A stretch of DNA of 64,000 bases from Euborellia annulipes (GCA_023213315.1 JAKCPI010010606.1:224831-288830), one strand, 5' to 3'. Counted from the stretch's first letter, positions 21,085 through 32,110 are shown. Numbers and translations: made by a program. Notes: generated by a model not told the origin, from the letters alone.

Positions 21085-21200
21085 TCGAAAAGCTTGTCAT
21101 GGCTGGAGTCCCGGGTTCGTTTCCCGTCTGAATCGAGAAAAAGTGAATTGGCTATCAATAATTTGAAATAAATAGAAACGGGATCTAAATTGGAGAAAAA
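21085..21200 (+). repeat. tRNA-derived SINE fragment (B box present)
   Basis: CCCGGGTTCGTTTCCCGTC (about 21110-21128) is an excellent polymerase III B box (GGTTCRANNCC type), and CTGAATCGAGAAAAAGTG with GGGATCTAAATTGG follow. The latter also ends the copy at 36290. The A box is not clear and the region has no tRNA fold, so it is a SINE piece rather than a tRNA gene. Confidence 0.55.
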
Positions 21201-21365
21201 GTTCTTTAAAAAAAAATAATTTAATAGAACATTATTTCTCATTTATTATTAAGCAGTTTTTTGGATAAATTTTAGGAAATCAAAAACTAATTTGAATTTC
21301 GGTTAGCAACTCATTATTTTAAAAATGTTTTGAAATTCCCAAAAAAAGTATAAAATATTTCCAAA

Positions 21366-21495
21366 TACCATGGCTAGCAGAAATTAGTTCGTGTTAGGTT
21401 CTTGTAAGGTAGGTAAAATCCAATATGAGTTGTTCATTTGTATTGCCTGCTTTCCAGCAAACAATCAAGAACTAATTTCTGCTACACACGGTACT
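21366..21495. repeat. Small foldback (15-bp perfect inverted arms)
   Basis: AGCAGAAATTAGTTC at 21376-21390 is mirrored by GAACTAATTTCTGCT at 21469-21483, with further partial pairing outward (TACCATGGCT and ACACGGTA). Confidence 0.6.
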
Positions 21496-22085
21496 TTGTA
21501 AATAATTAAACTTGTGTAAAAATCGATATAAAAACAGTTGAACAAGCAACATATAGTATGTATTATAAATAAAAATATGTTCCAGTTTTTATTACATCAA
21601 TCTACAGAATAAATAAAAGGGGAGAATATCTAAATATTTAATATTTCCTGACAACAGTTGTACCAGTTAATTTTGAAATATCTCCATTAAGTTCTGACTA
21701 ATGTGAGTTACTGGGCCAAAGAAGGGATTTTAAACTTTTTTTTTGTGATGGAATGAAAAAAAAAACATTTGATGCTGATGATGTAATCCAGATAAAAAAA
21801 GGAGCGTTAATAAGTTTACCAGTTAAAAAATATCGAGATTTTTCTCTACTAGATTCATTTAGATGACAAGAAATTTGGATTACTTTGTATAAGGAAGAAA
21901 GATCAAATTTACAATACAATTTGTTATAAATTATTTTTTCTGTCAATTTTTTTGTCCCCCCCCCTTATGGGGGGATTATGATAAATTACTTTCTTTTAAA
22001 AAGTTTTTATTCTTTGATATTTTTTCGAAAACTCGATAGTTATTGAAATAATCAACAAAGAAAAAGACAATTTCGGCTAATTTTG

Positions 22086-22116
<31 letters not shown>

Positions 22117-22424
22117 AAACTAATTCCTACAAGTGTCAACAAAAGAAAAAAAAATGGAAATATAAACAAATGAATTTGTGGAAAAAATAAAATGTTCACA
22201 CACACAGACAATTCCAAAAATGCTTTTTTAGAGTATAGGAAAAAGCCTTGGCAAAGTCATTCCCAATTTTTTAGTTAAAAATTCGGATCTTTCTACTCAA
22301 TGGCATCTCCCACATATAATTTTTTTATTGTAACTTGTTGACCTAGCCATTTATGCTAAAATCAAAGAAATGATTAAGACTACTTCAGGTGCAACTCACC
22401 GAGTTAATACTATTTTATTATTAT
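21496..22424. other. AT-rich stretch with A-run and C/G runs
   Basis: It contains a C run and a GGGG cluster around 21957-21975 and an A-run of about 25 bp near 22087-22112. The 82-codon - strand frame at 21698-21946 has no recognisable features. No exon recognised. Confidence 0.45.
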
Positions 22425-22752
22425 GGGGATTTTTAATTATAGACCACATTTTGTATGAATTATTTATTAAAAGTATAAATACTGTTCAGTGTAGATAGCG
22501 CCAAAATTTGTATCTAATTTCTTAGGAATGAGTGTAGATGGCTCTAACGTCGTTGTATATAAGATGTAGGTTACGGTTTCTTAGATGTTAGTTCACTTGA
22601 GTGAGAACAAGTGCACAGTACGTGAAAACGACTGCAGAATAAGCAGTCGAAACGTTGTACAGTATTTATAATAATTAATAACAAAATGTGGTCTATAATT
22701 GAAAATTCCCATAATAATAATAATAATACAAACCACAAAAGCTTTAAACTAT
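22425..22752 (+). repeat. P-family element with both inverted termini
   Basis: The left terminus GGGGATTTTTAATTATAGAC and the right terminus GTGGTCTATAATTGAAAATT are inverted. Inside are the GTGTAGATGGC block, a TATA box (TATAAG at 22558) 32 bp before a TTAGTT initiator-like A at 22590, the CGACTGC-AGAATAA-GCAGTCG hairpin and GAAACGTTGTACAG. It ends ACAAACCACAAAAGCTTT. Confidence 0.78.
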
Positions 22753-23761
22753 TTTAGTGTCTTGGAAATTATTCATACAAGAAATTAAAGGAAAGTAGCA
22801 AAAAAGTAAAATTTAAAAAATAAATAGTAAATTAGCCGTTTATAAGTACTTAGACAATTTAATTTGTCCATTTGCATTTAACTTTTTAACCTAAATATTT
22901 GACCTCGGGTGTCCCCCAAGAATTCATTTTAATAATATATAGTAATAATAATATAAACAGTTTGGTAATGTTTATTTACCTAAACTCTATTCAAATTTCT
23001 GGTTTTCATAAATTATTTATTTATTATTATTCGAGACTGTAATCTTGTATAAATAACCAGCGCAGCAACTTGAGCATAAATAACTAAATAAAAACAAAAA
23101 AAAAAATATTTGAATTATGTTCTGATGTTTTTCTTAAATATTAACAAGTAAAATAAACAAGTAAATAAACAAACGTGAAATTTAATTTAATTAATATGCC
23201 TTAGGAAATGATATTTATGAACTGGTTCATTCATATGCATCCATCAATAAATGAGCATCATTTACTACCTGCGGGACATTAAATTTAGATTATAAAAAAA
23301 AAAAAAATAAATAATCCACACCCATCTGATAAATGATTAATGAAACTGAAAATCAAATAACACCAGAAACTTAGAAAAAAAAAAAAAATTATTTTGATAT
23401 AAAATAAAATAAAATAATTATTTTTATAATTAATAATGTGTGCGTAATTTCCTAAGGGTCATTTTATAGAAAAGAATCTTGTGACAAGAGTCTTCTATAA
23501 AACGACCCCTACGAAATTTTCAAGATTTTAGATTAAAGTAGAGTGTATGGAAAAACCGACTTTTTTCTGTTTTGGACTTTTCTATGAAATCAGTTTCGAA
23601 TTTTTCGGATAATATTTAAAACTTCTAATATAAATTTTTTAATATTTTTTTCAAAATTGAATAATCGAATCATCCTATCCGAATCGGCACCTTCCTCAAA
23701 ACTTTGACCAATTGTAGCGATTTCTAAAATCAAATTTATACAGGAATTAAAAAATATACCC
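22753..23761. other. AT-rich stretch without recognised feature
   Basis: A-runs at about 23294-23306 and 23374-23388. A short imperfect inverted pair lies at 23450-23520 (CCTAAGGGTCATTTTATAGA and TCTTCTATAAAACGACCC), which could be a small MITE. Confidence 0.4.
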
Positions 23762-23890
23762 TCATGGCTAATCTGATAAGCTGCGGATTACAAATCTAGA
23801 GTTGCTAAATAACTCGGGTTCAAATCCCACTTGTCGTGAAAATTTTCAACATTGCCAATATCTCCTCTGGAGTTAGTCTCTGTTCAGAGA
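23762..23890 (+). repeat. tRNA-derived SINE
   Basis: TGGCTAATCTGATAAGCTGCGG (from about 23765) resembles an A box and tRNA D-arm. CGGGTTCAAATCCC (about 23817-23830) is a B box. The tail GTCGTGAAAATTTTCAACA resembles the fragment at 29040. It lacks a credible full cloverleaf, so it is not called a tRNA gene. Confidence 0.6.
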
Positions 23891-24104
23891 AAAGAAAATT
23901 AAAAAAAATAAATAAATAAATTTACGGCTAAATTTTTTATCTTTTAGTATAATATAAGACTATGGCCCGAAGAAAATATTAAACTTTAAATAATCAAATG
24001 ATCTTACCCCTTGTTTAAGAAATATTTCAAACATTCAAATTGTTTTTAATTTCTTAAATCCGCCATTGTATGTCACACTATTAGTTATTTGATTGTAACC
24101 TCTC

Positions 24105-24215
24105 GTCCGTAACACATAGATAGAGTATTCGCCTCTTCTGCTTGGGATCAGGGGTTCATTCTCGTCTTAAGCGAGAAAATGTTCCCTTTAGAAGAGATTC
24201 TATTCTGCCAAATAT
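24105..24215 (+). repeat. tRNA-derived SINE fragment
   Basis: CACATAGATAGAGTATTCGCC (A-box-like) is followed about 30 bp later by GGGGTTCATTCTCGTC (B-box-like) and AAGCGAGAAAATG, a tail shared in form with 21085 and 57893. Diverged copy. Confidence 0.5.
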
Positions 24216-24221
24216 TACTAC

Positions 24222-24365
24222 CTGTCCACAAAAACAAACAGATGAAACGTGCCGTCAGGAAAATAAACAAATGATTGCAGTCAAATATTGTTTATTTCAA
24301 TTCTCGCCCTCACGGCTGACGTTTCGGCCCGAGGTCTAGACCATCTTCAGAGCGGGTTGCCAATA
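24222..24365 (-). repeat. Single hammerhead-like element end
   Basis: On the - strand CTGAAGA (24344-24350) is followed by a GGTC...GGCC stem, GAAACGTCAGCC (GAAA at 24322-24325) and, further on, TTGAAATAAACAA. The order is the same as in the foldbacks, but only one arm is recognisable. Confidence 0.6.
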
Positions 24366-25279
24366 ATCAAAAAGTGGGGATATTTGCAAAAACAGCGACA
24401 TATGCATGTGGTCCGCTCATAGCAAAAACGTACGTTTTGAATAAAATAATATTTGGCGGCAAAAAATACTGTTTTCAAATTTCAAAATGTTATCTTAAAC
24501 ACCGAAAAAACCCTAAATCCACTTTTAAATTTTCCTCAAAAAATTTCCAACCCCGTTTTCGGGACGATTAATCGAATAATCCATTAAGGTAAGGAACCCA
24601 AGGGGTTATCGATTATTGTTGAATGATATAATTTAATTAATTTTACTTATTACAAAAACAAATATTTTCAAATTTGACAAGGAGAGCGAACGCCTCTCTA
24701 ATTCGATTTCTGGTTTCTATTAATTACTAAAAGATTTAATTATGTTTTTATAATGAATTTAAATCAGCAAACGAGTTCTTAGAAATGAGATATGCAAAAG
24801 ATAGAAGAGCCAAAAAGGAATGGATGTTACAAGGATTTAGTAAGGAATGATGGATGAGATGCTGAAAAAGCAGAGAAAGGAGCAAGAAATAGTTTAGAAA
24901 ATAGAGAGAGAGAGAGAGAGGAGCAGGAGCTCTTGAGATGGCAGCTAAGCAACAAGTCACAAATACAGGGGATGAATTTCTTCTATGGTTGACAGTTGTT
25001 TAATTGGATTCTATGCAAGTTAAATTAGAAGGAACGTCTGAATTCGTGAATGCTCTTCTCCGTCTCCATCTCCATCACCATACAGGTTGTCAAATAAATT
25101 CAATATTTCCAACGAGCTGAAAACATACAGTATTAAAGCATTATAATTATATTATACAATAATAGCCGTAGCATGTTCCTTTAAATTATTAACATTTTTC
25201 AATGTTAAAGGGGTATTATGTATTAAATTATTTACTAGATGATACAATTGAATAGGACTTTTATTAAGAATTTCATATA
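24366..25279. other. Gene-free stretch
   Basis: A (GA)n tract lies at 24903-24920. Positions 24770-24960 are purine-biased and give a leucine-rich artefactual frame on the - strand. 25030-25090 is more complex. No exon recognised. Confidence 0.4.
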
Positions 25280-25345
25280 TACAGTAGAACCCCTCCTAAC
25301 CGGCCTGGTCGGGGCCGTTAGGCCGGTTAATCCGAGGTTTCGGTG
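25280..25345. mobile_element. pogo/Tigger-like terminal inverted repeat, one end
   Basis: TA (25280-25281) is followed by CAGTAGAACCCCTCCTAACC, matching the CAGTAGAACCTC-type terminus of pogo/Tigger elements. The next part contains a hairpin, AACCGGCC...GGCCGGTT (25299-25330). No partner terminus was found in the window. Confidence 0.6.
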
Positions 25346-25544
25346 AAAAATTGATTTTCACTCAAAAAGAAACTTCATATATAATCAGGTTTCATGAATA
25401 AATAAAATAAAATAAAATTACTACTCATTTTATTGTAGGGATCTTAAGCCTATCTAATAGAAAAATAGTCTGGGAAGCAAGCGAGTAAACAAACTTCTTC
25501 ATTTTCTCTCTTCGGCATGGGAACTAACTTATTGCACAATGTGT

Positions 25545-25625
25545 TTGTTAAAGCTTTTGTAGTTTGTATTATTATTTTTAATTATAGACCACATTTGTAT
25601 TAATTATTTATCTTATACAATTAAA
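25545..25625. repeat. P-family terminus (solo)
   Basis: AAAGCTTTTGTAGTTTGTATT and TTTTTAATTATAGACCACATT are the inverted left end of the family. Sequence after about 25610 is unrelated. Confidence 0.7.
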
Positions 25626-25737
25626 CGTACTTTTGTAAGCACATAAGTTCTCGAAAATGGCTCTAATGATTTTTTTCAAATTTTAAATATATACTATTTC
25701 CAGCACCAATATGAAATTGCGCTAGGTATCATCATTG

Positions 25738-25985
25738 GGAAAATTCGGGTACTAGTACTTTACTGATGTACTCTTATAGTTTTTTCAATTTTTTTCTTGA
25801 AATTTTCTTTACCGATTTCTTTCAAATTTTAAATATTTACTATTTGCGGATTACAAAACAAAGTACGATTGATCTCGTCTTTGGGAAACCTCGAGTACTA
25901 GTACTTTACTGATGTACTTTTTTTCAGTTTCGACGATCGACTTATTGACATGATTCCTTTACTTTCTCTCGTATATAGGTTGGGG
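25738..25985 (-). repeat. HX-related variant with duplicated core
   Basis: The GTACTAGTACTTTACTGATG core occurs at about 25749 and again at about 25894, each preceded by a GGGAAA-TTCGGG or GGGAAACCTCGAG element. It then continues to GACATGATTCCTTTACTTTC, the terminal-hairpin half. It mirrors 19283-19462. Confidence 0.65.
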
Positions 25986-26647
25986 AAAAAAAAAAACTAA
26001 TTTCTTTTTAGTTATAAAGTATAGTATTTAATTTAGATTTTATTTTTTATCTAGAGAATTACTGTTGTGTTTAAAATTAAATTTAAAATTTATTTAATAA
26101 AAAAATATTCTCTTCTCTGATTCAATTTTCTTTAAGAGTTAAAAAAAAAAAAACAAAGTTCTTATTAATAATAAATGGACTTAATAATAACAAAATTTTA
26201 TAAAAGGATATTTAATTAAAAAAAAAAAAATCTGACTAAACTTTCTCTTAAAAAAATCATCAAACTAAAAATTGAAATAATTACTAAATTCTTTGATGTT
26301 GATAAAACGAATAAAATCGACAAAACTCCAAGGTGTAAATTTTATTAAAGGCCATTGATTTTTTTCTTTTTTTCTTTTTTTTTTCTTTACACAAAAACTT
26401 ATTTTTATTCAAAGAGTGTACTTGACTCAATAAATTTTATTTGCTTTTGCCGACATTTGACGAAACCATCAAGTAAATGGCCTTCAAAGTCACATCTCTT
26501 ACAAATTTATTTACAGATGGCCTGGCAGGATTTTTCAGGGGGTCACTAATTCGCCGACCAAAAAATCCGAGCTTTTGACTCCAAACAACTTAATGTCATA
26601 TAATCTTAACAGCTGGAAAGATATTGAATATTGCAATTTATCAACTT
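25986..26647. other. AT-rich stretch, no recognised feature
   Basis: Many A and T runs. TTTATTTACAG followed by ATGGCCTGGCAGGATTTTTC (26506-26535) looks acceptor-like, but no coding similarity follows. Confidence 0.4.
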
Positions 26648-26962
26648 TTTACTTCTTGTTAATATATAGAAAGTATTGGACTCATTTCAAAAATTCTGTC
26701 GTGATTTTGATGGAAATACATGTTTTGAGGTCCCCTAAATCTGTCTGAAGAAAATATCTCAAGACCTAAAAGAGCTAGGGGATTGAAATTTTATATTTAA
26801 TTTTAAATTAGACACGAAACTTTTGAACGAATTCGGCCAAAAAGTACTAATCCTTTACTGTCTTTCAGTGCACCGATTTTGATTAAAATTCACTATTAAT
26901 TATTTTTTAGATGCTCTTTAAACATTTACATTTTAAAATGTATATTCTCATTATCAAAATTT
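26648..26962 (-). repeat. HX repeat, partial
   Basis: It begins near the terminal hairpin (GAAAGTATTGGACTCATTTC), continues through TTTTGAGGTCCCC and AAAATATCTCAAGACC and breaks off after AAAATGTATATTCTCATT. Both hairpins are incomplete. Confidence 0.8.
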
Positions 26963-27038
26963 GAATAATTAAATCTAACAATTATTTTTTTTATAATTCG
27001 TCATATATATTAAATTTCAACTTTCCTTTTTCTGTCAT

Positions 27039-27101
27039 CATGGCTTGTGACGTCATGGCTTGTAGGCGTCACGGCCTTTGGACGTCACGGTTTGTAACGC
27101 G
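27039..27101. repeat. Four tandem 15-16-bp units with CRE-like sites
   Basis: Imperfect units CATGGCTTGTGACGT, CATGGCTTGTAGGCGT, CACGGCCTTTGGACGT and CACGGTTTGTAACGCG. The junction of units 1 and 2 makes TGACGTCA, a perfect cAMP-response element, and unit 3 to 4 gives GACGTCAC. It is GC-rich against an AT-rich background. Confidence 0.7.
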
Positions 27102-27224
27102 ACATGCTGATAGAAGAGCGAAAATATTTGAGGCCTCAAATTAAAGTTTCACTATAATATTAATATATTTGCTAATAAACTACTATTTTTTTCCCCATAT
27201 ATACCTAACTTAATGACAATTACT

Positions 27225-27510
27225 GAAAGTTTCTTTTGAAAATGCTTTACTTGTCGCAAAAACAAAAAAAAAAAAAAAAACTCATACCGTTATCGAAGAT
27301 CTTGTTTCACCAACAGCAATAAAAATTTGTGAAACGATTCATAGTTCAGAAATAGATGAACCTCTTAAAAAAAATTCCTGTATTCATTGATACAATTTAA
27401 AAAAATTGACTGTATTGCCGAAAATATTAAAGAAATTATTTTTACCCATTTTGGGATTCAAGTTCGATGAATCTACTGACAACACAAATAATGCCAATTA
27501 GTAAATGCAT
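27225..27510 (+). pseudogene. hAT-type (ZBED-like) transposase fragment
   Basis: Across two frames the translation gives VIEDLVSPTAIKICETIHSS, then AENIKEI-FTHFGIQ, then KFDESTDNTNNAN. This follows the order seen in domesticated hAT transposases of the ZBED5/SCAND3/FAM200 type: a KPHTIAE-LI-P segment, a helical stretch, then FSLQLDESTD, where the aspartate of DESTD is a catalytic residue. An A-run (about 27263-27282) interrupts the beginning. Frameshifts and stops make it a pseudogene. Termini were not found. Identification rests mainly on the DESTD block and its spacing. Confidence 0.65.
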
Positions 27511-28147
27511 ATAAGGGTATGCATATATGAAATTAAAAATTAAAAATAGTTTTTTAACCAATCTGAATATAGTGACTTGGGTTCCAAGGGGGCCGCGACT
27601 TCAAAAATTTTATGAATCACAGATCTCATAATAATTGGGAACAAATTGTGTAGACGGACGCATTATAATTATTTTACGGCTATTCATATTTTTTATTAAT
27701 AATCAATGCTTTCCCTATTAAACCAAATTTTTTTTTTTTTTTTCTATTTTTCAACGCGAAAGAAAGAATTGAATTTCAAATTCATTTGAAAATAAAAGGA
27801 TCGCTAGACAAAGGAGAGGCAACGCTGAATGGCAGCAAAGCGATAATAGAACAAATTGGTTTTCGAAAGGGAAACGCACTTCTATGAGATGCTCAAATCA
27901 CAGCTGTCTTGTAAAGATAGCGAGCGAGCTAGTCGCTATCAACTATCATCCGACCACCTCACTTATTTAAATTTTACACTTCAACTTGAATTGTTTACTA
28001 AATTTTTATTTATTTACTATAAATAAAAATCATTCGAATTCATTTGTGGCTTTTAGGGAATAAACAAATATTTAATCCGAAACGCGAATGAATTTTTGTT
28101 TATATTTATTCGTTCATTTATCAAGACTTAAAATTTTAACACTTAAT
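27511..28147. other. Gene-free stretch with a unique block
   Basis: Positions 27760-27960 are non-repetitive and of ordinary composition (GATAGCGAGCGAGCTAGTCG and similar). It may be regulatory. No exon is recognised. Confidence 0.3.
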
Positions 28148-28312
28148 CAGGTCTATTCTCTAAAAACAGACGTTAAAATTTAAAATAAACAAATGGGTGT
28201 TAAAAAAAGTGATTTTGAATTGCATTTTTTAACGCTGATTGTTTTTACATTACTTTTTAACACCCATTTGTTTATTTTAAATTTTAACGTCTATTTTTGG
28301 AGAATAGACGTG
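28148..28312. mobile_element. CAGGTCTATTCTC MITE, 165-bp deletion derivative
   Basis: Both termini are present (CAGGTCTATTCTCTAAAAAC; TTTTTGGAGAATAGACGTG), but the interior is reduced to GTGATTTTGAATTGCATTTT and TTTAACGCTGATTG. The result is almost a perfect hairpin. It ends 8 bp before an HX copy. Confidence 0.82.
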
Positions 28313-28320
28313 AATAACAA

Positions 28321-28879
28321 AAGGTCTGGTGTCGCTGGTTGCACAGCACACAACTTTCTCTTACCCTTCGGCAAGAGAAAGTTGTGTACTGTGCTTGTCA
28401 CGCCAGAATTTTTGTGTCTAGATATATTTAGTTTCCCATAGTATCTTAGTTCCAAACTTGAACACTTTCATAAGTAAAAATCTTAGATACATCAGTAAAC
28501 TGTTCTTCAAAGAATTTTCACGAAAAATTTTACTTTTTTTAACGGGCATTTAAAAAATAATTGATTTTTGAATTTTAATGGAATTTTGAGAAAATCGAAA
28601 AAAATTGAAAAAGTACATCAGTAAAGTACTAGTACTTTTTGGTCGATTTTGTTCAAAATGTTATTTTGAGTGCCCGGGAGGATACCTAACTTAAATATAA
28701 AATTTCAATTTGGTAGATCCATTTCTTCATGCTTAAAATCGTTACACACAGACAGACCCACTTTTTGGACTTAAAGGACCTCAAAACTTAAATATCCACC
28801 AAAATCTCGACATCGAATTTTTGACATGATCGCAATACTTTCTATATATATTTCATTTATTGGTAAGAGAAAGTAAAAA
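28321..28879 (+). repeat. HX repeat, both hairpins intact
   Basis: The first hairpin is AGGTCTGGTGTCG...CACGCCAG. The identical 13-mer ACTTTCTCTTACC lies in it (28352-28364), and its exact complement GGTAAGAGAAAGT in the terminal hairpin (28862-28874). The X-box segment is deleted and part of the long-subfamily sequence (CTTAGTTCCAAACTTGAAC) is retained. Confidence 0.87.
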
Positions 28880-29399
28880 TTCAAAAATATGATAAATTAG
28901 TATTATTAATTAAATAGGTGAAATAAGTAATAAATCTTAATCCGCGATCGACGGGTTGCATTATATTTAAATTTTATAAATAAACACTAATAAAAGACTA
29001 AAAAGTAATCTCCTGAATAAAAAAAAAAAAAAATATTCTTATCTCAAATCCCGCTTGTCACTAGAAAAATGTTTTCAATAATCCCAAATGGAACTCTATT
29101 GGATTTTTTATTGCTCCGAAGAATCCTCTTTATTTTTGATTCATAACTGATTCAATCATTTTTTAAATAAGTATATTGAGAAAATGATTAAAATAAAAAA
29201 AAAATTCCTCTATTTTTTTTTCTCATCTTTATCTCAGTCAGCTCAAGTCTATTGGTAAAATGTAATATATTCATTTGTAAGATAAATATTGGAGTATAAA
29301 TTGGGATATAATTGTTAGAAAATTTTCTTTTTATTGGGTGATTTAGACATATATTTATATTTTAGTTTCTATGCAGTATAGTAAAATTTTTAAACAGAA
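28880..29399. other. AT-rich stretch with a SINE-tail fragment
   Basis: TCTCAAATCCCGCTTGTCAC (about 29041-29060), with AAAATGTTTTCAATAATCCC after it, matches the B-box-to-tail part of the SINE at 23762. The remainder is featureless. Confidence 0.45.
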
Positions 29400-29790
29400 A
29401 AATATAATATTTATATTTTGTTACCATAACAACCATTTCTACTCCCTTAACTATGAAGCACAAGAGTAAAGTGAGCTTCAAACAATTTTCGGGACTAAAT
29501 GAAAATATACATTTTAAAGAGGGTCTAAAAAATAATTCATATATGAATTTTAATCAAATTCCTTGGAGCAAATTTTTAGAAAAAAATAAAAAAATACAAT
29601 AAGTACTAGTACTTTTTTTTTACCGAAAAAGCTGTTAACTCCCACACAGACAGAGCATTTTGCGGAATAAACTTTTTTTGACTCAAAACGTGTATTTATT
29701 TCCATCAAAATCTCGACATTGAATTTTTGATATGAATCCAATACTTTCTATATATGTTAACACACAGTATATAGGTAGAGAAAAAAAAAA
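29400..29790 (+). repeat. HX repeat, 5'-truncated and deleted
   Basis: It starts just before the degraded X-box GTTACCATAACAACC. It then keeps GTACTAGTACTTTTT, CACACAGACAGAGCATTTTG and a shortened terminal hairpin ending ATAGGTAGAGAAAAA. Confidence 0.82.
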
Positions 29791-30602
29791 AAAAACAGCT
29801 CTATTATTTAAAAAGAAAATTAAATCTATGCTGTTCAATCATGTGTATAAGATTTTTTTTTTATTTCGTCGCTATTTTTCTTAAAACAAGATATTTGGAT
29901 AAAATAACAACTTCACCCAAATATGAAGTCGAACTTTCCACTCCACGTGGATTTTTGAATGAAATTCTGGCTATTATACTACATAATAAAAATAATGAAG
30001 ACATGAAATATAAATTTCTTTTCAAAAGAAATAATCAAAAAATAATTGGTCTCTTGAAACACAGAACGAATATCATCAACTTATAAAAATTATTTTTCTT
30101 ATAATTGAATTTAGGCTTATATATAATTTGCCAAGTAGGACTTCAATTTTTTTTTTTTGATAGAATTCTATAATTAATGAACGCATGCTCAAAAGATTCT
30201 ATTCGATCGATTTTAAAATAAAATTTCTCAATTGAATGTTGAGTTATGGTTAAAATTGCAATTTCGTTCAATCAATTAGTGATCAACTGTCACAATTATT
30301 TGACATTAGGGTGGCTATAAAGAACGCAAAAAAAAGCATTTTTTTTTCTGAATCTTTCATCTAATTAATGAGAAAGAAAGAAATCAGAGACCAGGAGACA
30401 ATGGGGGATGCGTGGGTGCAGCTCATCTCTCTTGACCCTCGGGGCATGGGGAAAGCGAGTTAGCTTTAATTAATTAAAAGATGATTTTAGGTTATAGGCC
30501 TAATTACACATGACTTGAGGCGGGGGGGGGGGTTATCTTTTTGATACCTATTATTTCTAGAAGTTTAATATAATTTCAGTTCAATTATAATTTAATAGCA
30601 AT
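29791..30602. other. Gene-free stretch
   Basis: An 81-codon + strand frame at 29841-30086 has no recognisable family and typical intronic composition. A G run lies near 30522-30532. Nothing else recognised. Confidence 0.4.
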
Positions 30603-30899
30603 TATTGGATTCATGTCAAAAATTTGATGTCGAGATTTTTATGAAAATACACGTTTTGAAGCACGCTGGGTCAAAAAAAGGGGTTCCCACAAAATGTCTG
30701 TAATCCATAATAAAGTATGAATATATGAAAAAAATGACTCCCGCAAATTGGTTTGTCTGTCTGTGTGGACATTTTTAAGCACGAAGTAAATGAGCTACGA
30801 GATTAAAAATTTATATTTATTTATAATATAGGTTAAGCACTCTCCTAATTCGTGAAAATAAGCTTTTAAACAAAATCGGCCAAAAAGTACTCGTACTTT

Positions 30900-31125
30900 C
30901 TCTCTCAGTCATTAGTGTCAGCCCTGACACGTTGTGGTTACTCTGATAAGTAACTTTCATGAGAATGATACTGAGCTGGGTTCCCGTTTCCTTCCTCAGG
31001 AGGAGGCATCTCAAATAGAGTTGGATAATTTATTGCCATGAGGTGGATTTAAACTCGAGTTGTCTTCAACTCAGGATTATAAGCTTAACTGCTTTATCCC
31101 CTCAGCTAATCGCCTCCTCGAGTAC
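30900..31125 (-). mobile_element. tRNA-derived SINE inside an HX copy
   Basis: On the - strand, GCGATTAGCTGAGGGGATAA (A-box-like) is followed by CTCGAGTTTAAATCC (B-box-like), then the body GGCATCTCAAATAGAG read in reverse, with GAAACGGGAACCCAGCTCAG. The split HX sequence GTACTCGTACTTTC / GAGTACTTTACTAG brackets it. The same body occurs at 15455. Confidence 0.65.
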
Positions 31126-31290
31126 TTTACTAGTACTTTACCGATGTGCTTTTTTAGTTTTTTCTTTTTCGATTTACTCAAAATTCGCTCCGATTTTGTT
31201 TAAAATTCATAAATCAATTATTTTTTAGATGATCTTTAAAATGTATATTCTCATTCTGCCCTTGAAATCTTTTGAAACACACTTTACTCT

Positions 31291-31363
31291 CTATTAAAGC
31301 TTTTGTGGTTTGAAATATTATTATTAGGAGGATTTAATACAAAAATGTGGTCTATGATTAAAA
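31291..31363 (-). mobile_element. 73-bp P-family mini-element with 12-bp target duplication
   Basis: It is flanked by ACACTTTACTCT at 31279-31290 and 31364-31375. Deleting one repeat plus the insert restores HX sequence. The insert is just the family's terminal part (AAAGCTTTTGTGGTTTGAAA to GTGGTCTATGATTAAAA). A 12-bp duplication is unusual for a cut-and-paste transposon and fits retroposition. Confidence 0.8.
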
Positions 31364-31622
31364 ACACTTTACTCTTGTACTTCATAGGAAAGATAGGAGA
31401 AATGGTTGCCATGGTAACAGAATATGACATCTTTTTCTTTTTAGATTAAAATTCATATACATCAACTATTTTTTCGATGCTCTTTAAAAAATTCTATATT
31501 TCGTGAAAATTGTTTTAATTTTACTGAAATAAAAAATTTTAATTTCCTCCATTTACCTAAGGGATGTTGATTTGTATAAAATATGTCCACTCAAAAAAAT
31601 ATGCTAGGTCACACCAGATTTT

Positions 31623-31813
31623 ATAATTTACGTATCTATTAAACTATTTTATTTCTCTTATCTAACGATAAGTTAATATAAAATCCTGTCTTTTATTTTA
31701 TTTCCTACCTGAGTAATAAGATCTTCACTTGAAAGCTCTTCTTTTTTTATGACATTGTTTTCAAACAACACCGTACATACGAGTATGATTTTTATTTGTA
31801 TTTTTCTTATCAG
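31623..31813. other. AT-rich sequence leading to an acceptor-like site
   Basis: It ends in TTTGTATTTTTCTTATCAG (about 31795-31813), a credible splice acceptor. Confidence 0.4.
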
Positions 31814-32110
31814 CCGCGTCGATCGTTGATTGATAAATCGTCGGTGGGTATCTCGCCTGTCATTATTTTGGAGGAAGCGAGGCGATTTGAAAAGAAGAGC
31901 AACTCCTCTTTTTTGAATGATGGGCTGCTGTTAGCCACAGATCTATTTTCATCCCCCACCCCCATCCCTCCCCCCTTTCTTGTCTTCAATGAACAGACTT
32001 GGGAAAGAGTGGAAAACAATGATCATCTTAACAATAATGGTGCGAAATTGATAAATGTACGTCGCGGACTCAGGGCGGTCTCTTTTCCCATCAACGGGGA
32101 GATTGTTTGA
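31814..32110 (+). other. Unassigned open block, possible terminal exon
   Basis: After the acceptor-like site, a frame of 98 codons stays open to TGA at 32108-32110. It starts PRRSLIDKSSVGISPVI and contains SSPTPIPPPFLVFNEQTWER. Composition is near-balanced and the block is non-repetitive, unlike its flanks. It does not resemble the expected next furin segment (V-W-EQQ, basic cleavage site), and no family is recognised. Both - strand frames are also long here, so openness alone is weak evidence. A terminal coding exon of an unknown or alternative transcript is possible. Confidence 0.25.

Larger units (their letters stand above)
30603..31622 (-). repeat. HX repeat carrying two nested insertions
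   Basis: It runs from GGATTCATGTCAAAAATTTG through the core to GTCACACCAGATTTTA at about 31622, with the X-box GTTGCCATGGTAAC at 31405-31418. It is interrupted by a tRNA-derived SINE (about 30900-31125) and a 73-bp P-family element (31291-31363). Confidence 0.83.

Noticed and set aside
28193..28441. 82-codon ORF.
   Set aside because: It spans a MITE and an HX hairpin, so it is an artefact of repeats. The same applies to ORFs at 15700, 19553 (partly), 33133-32894, 46157 and 61284.
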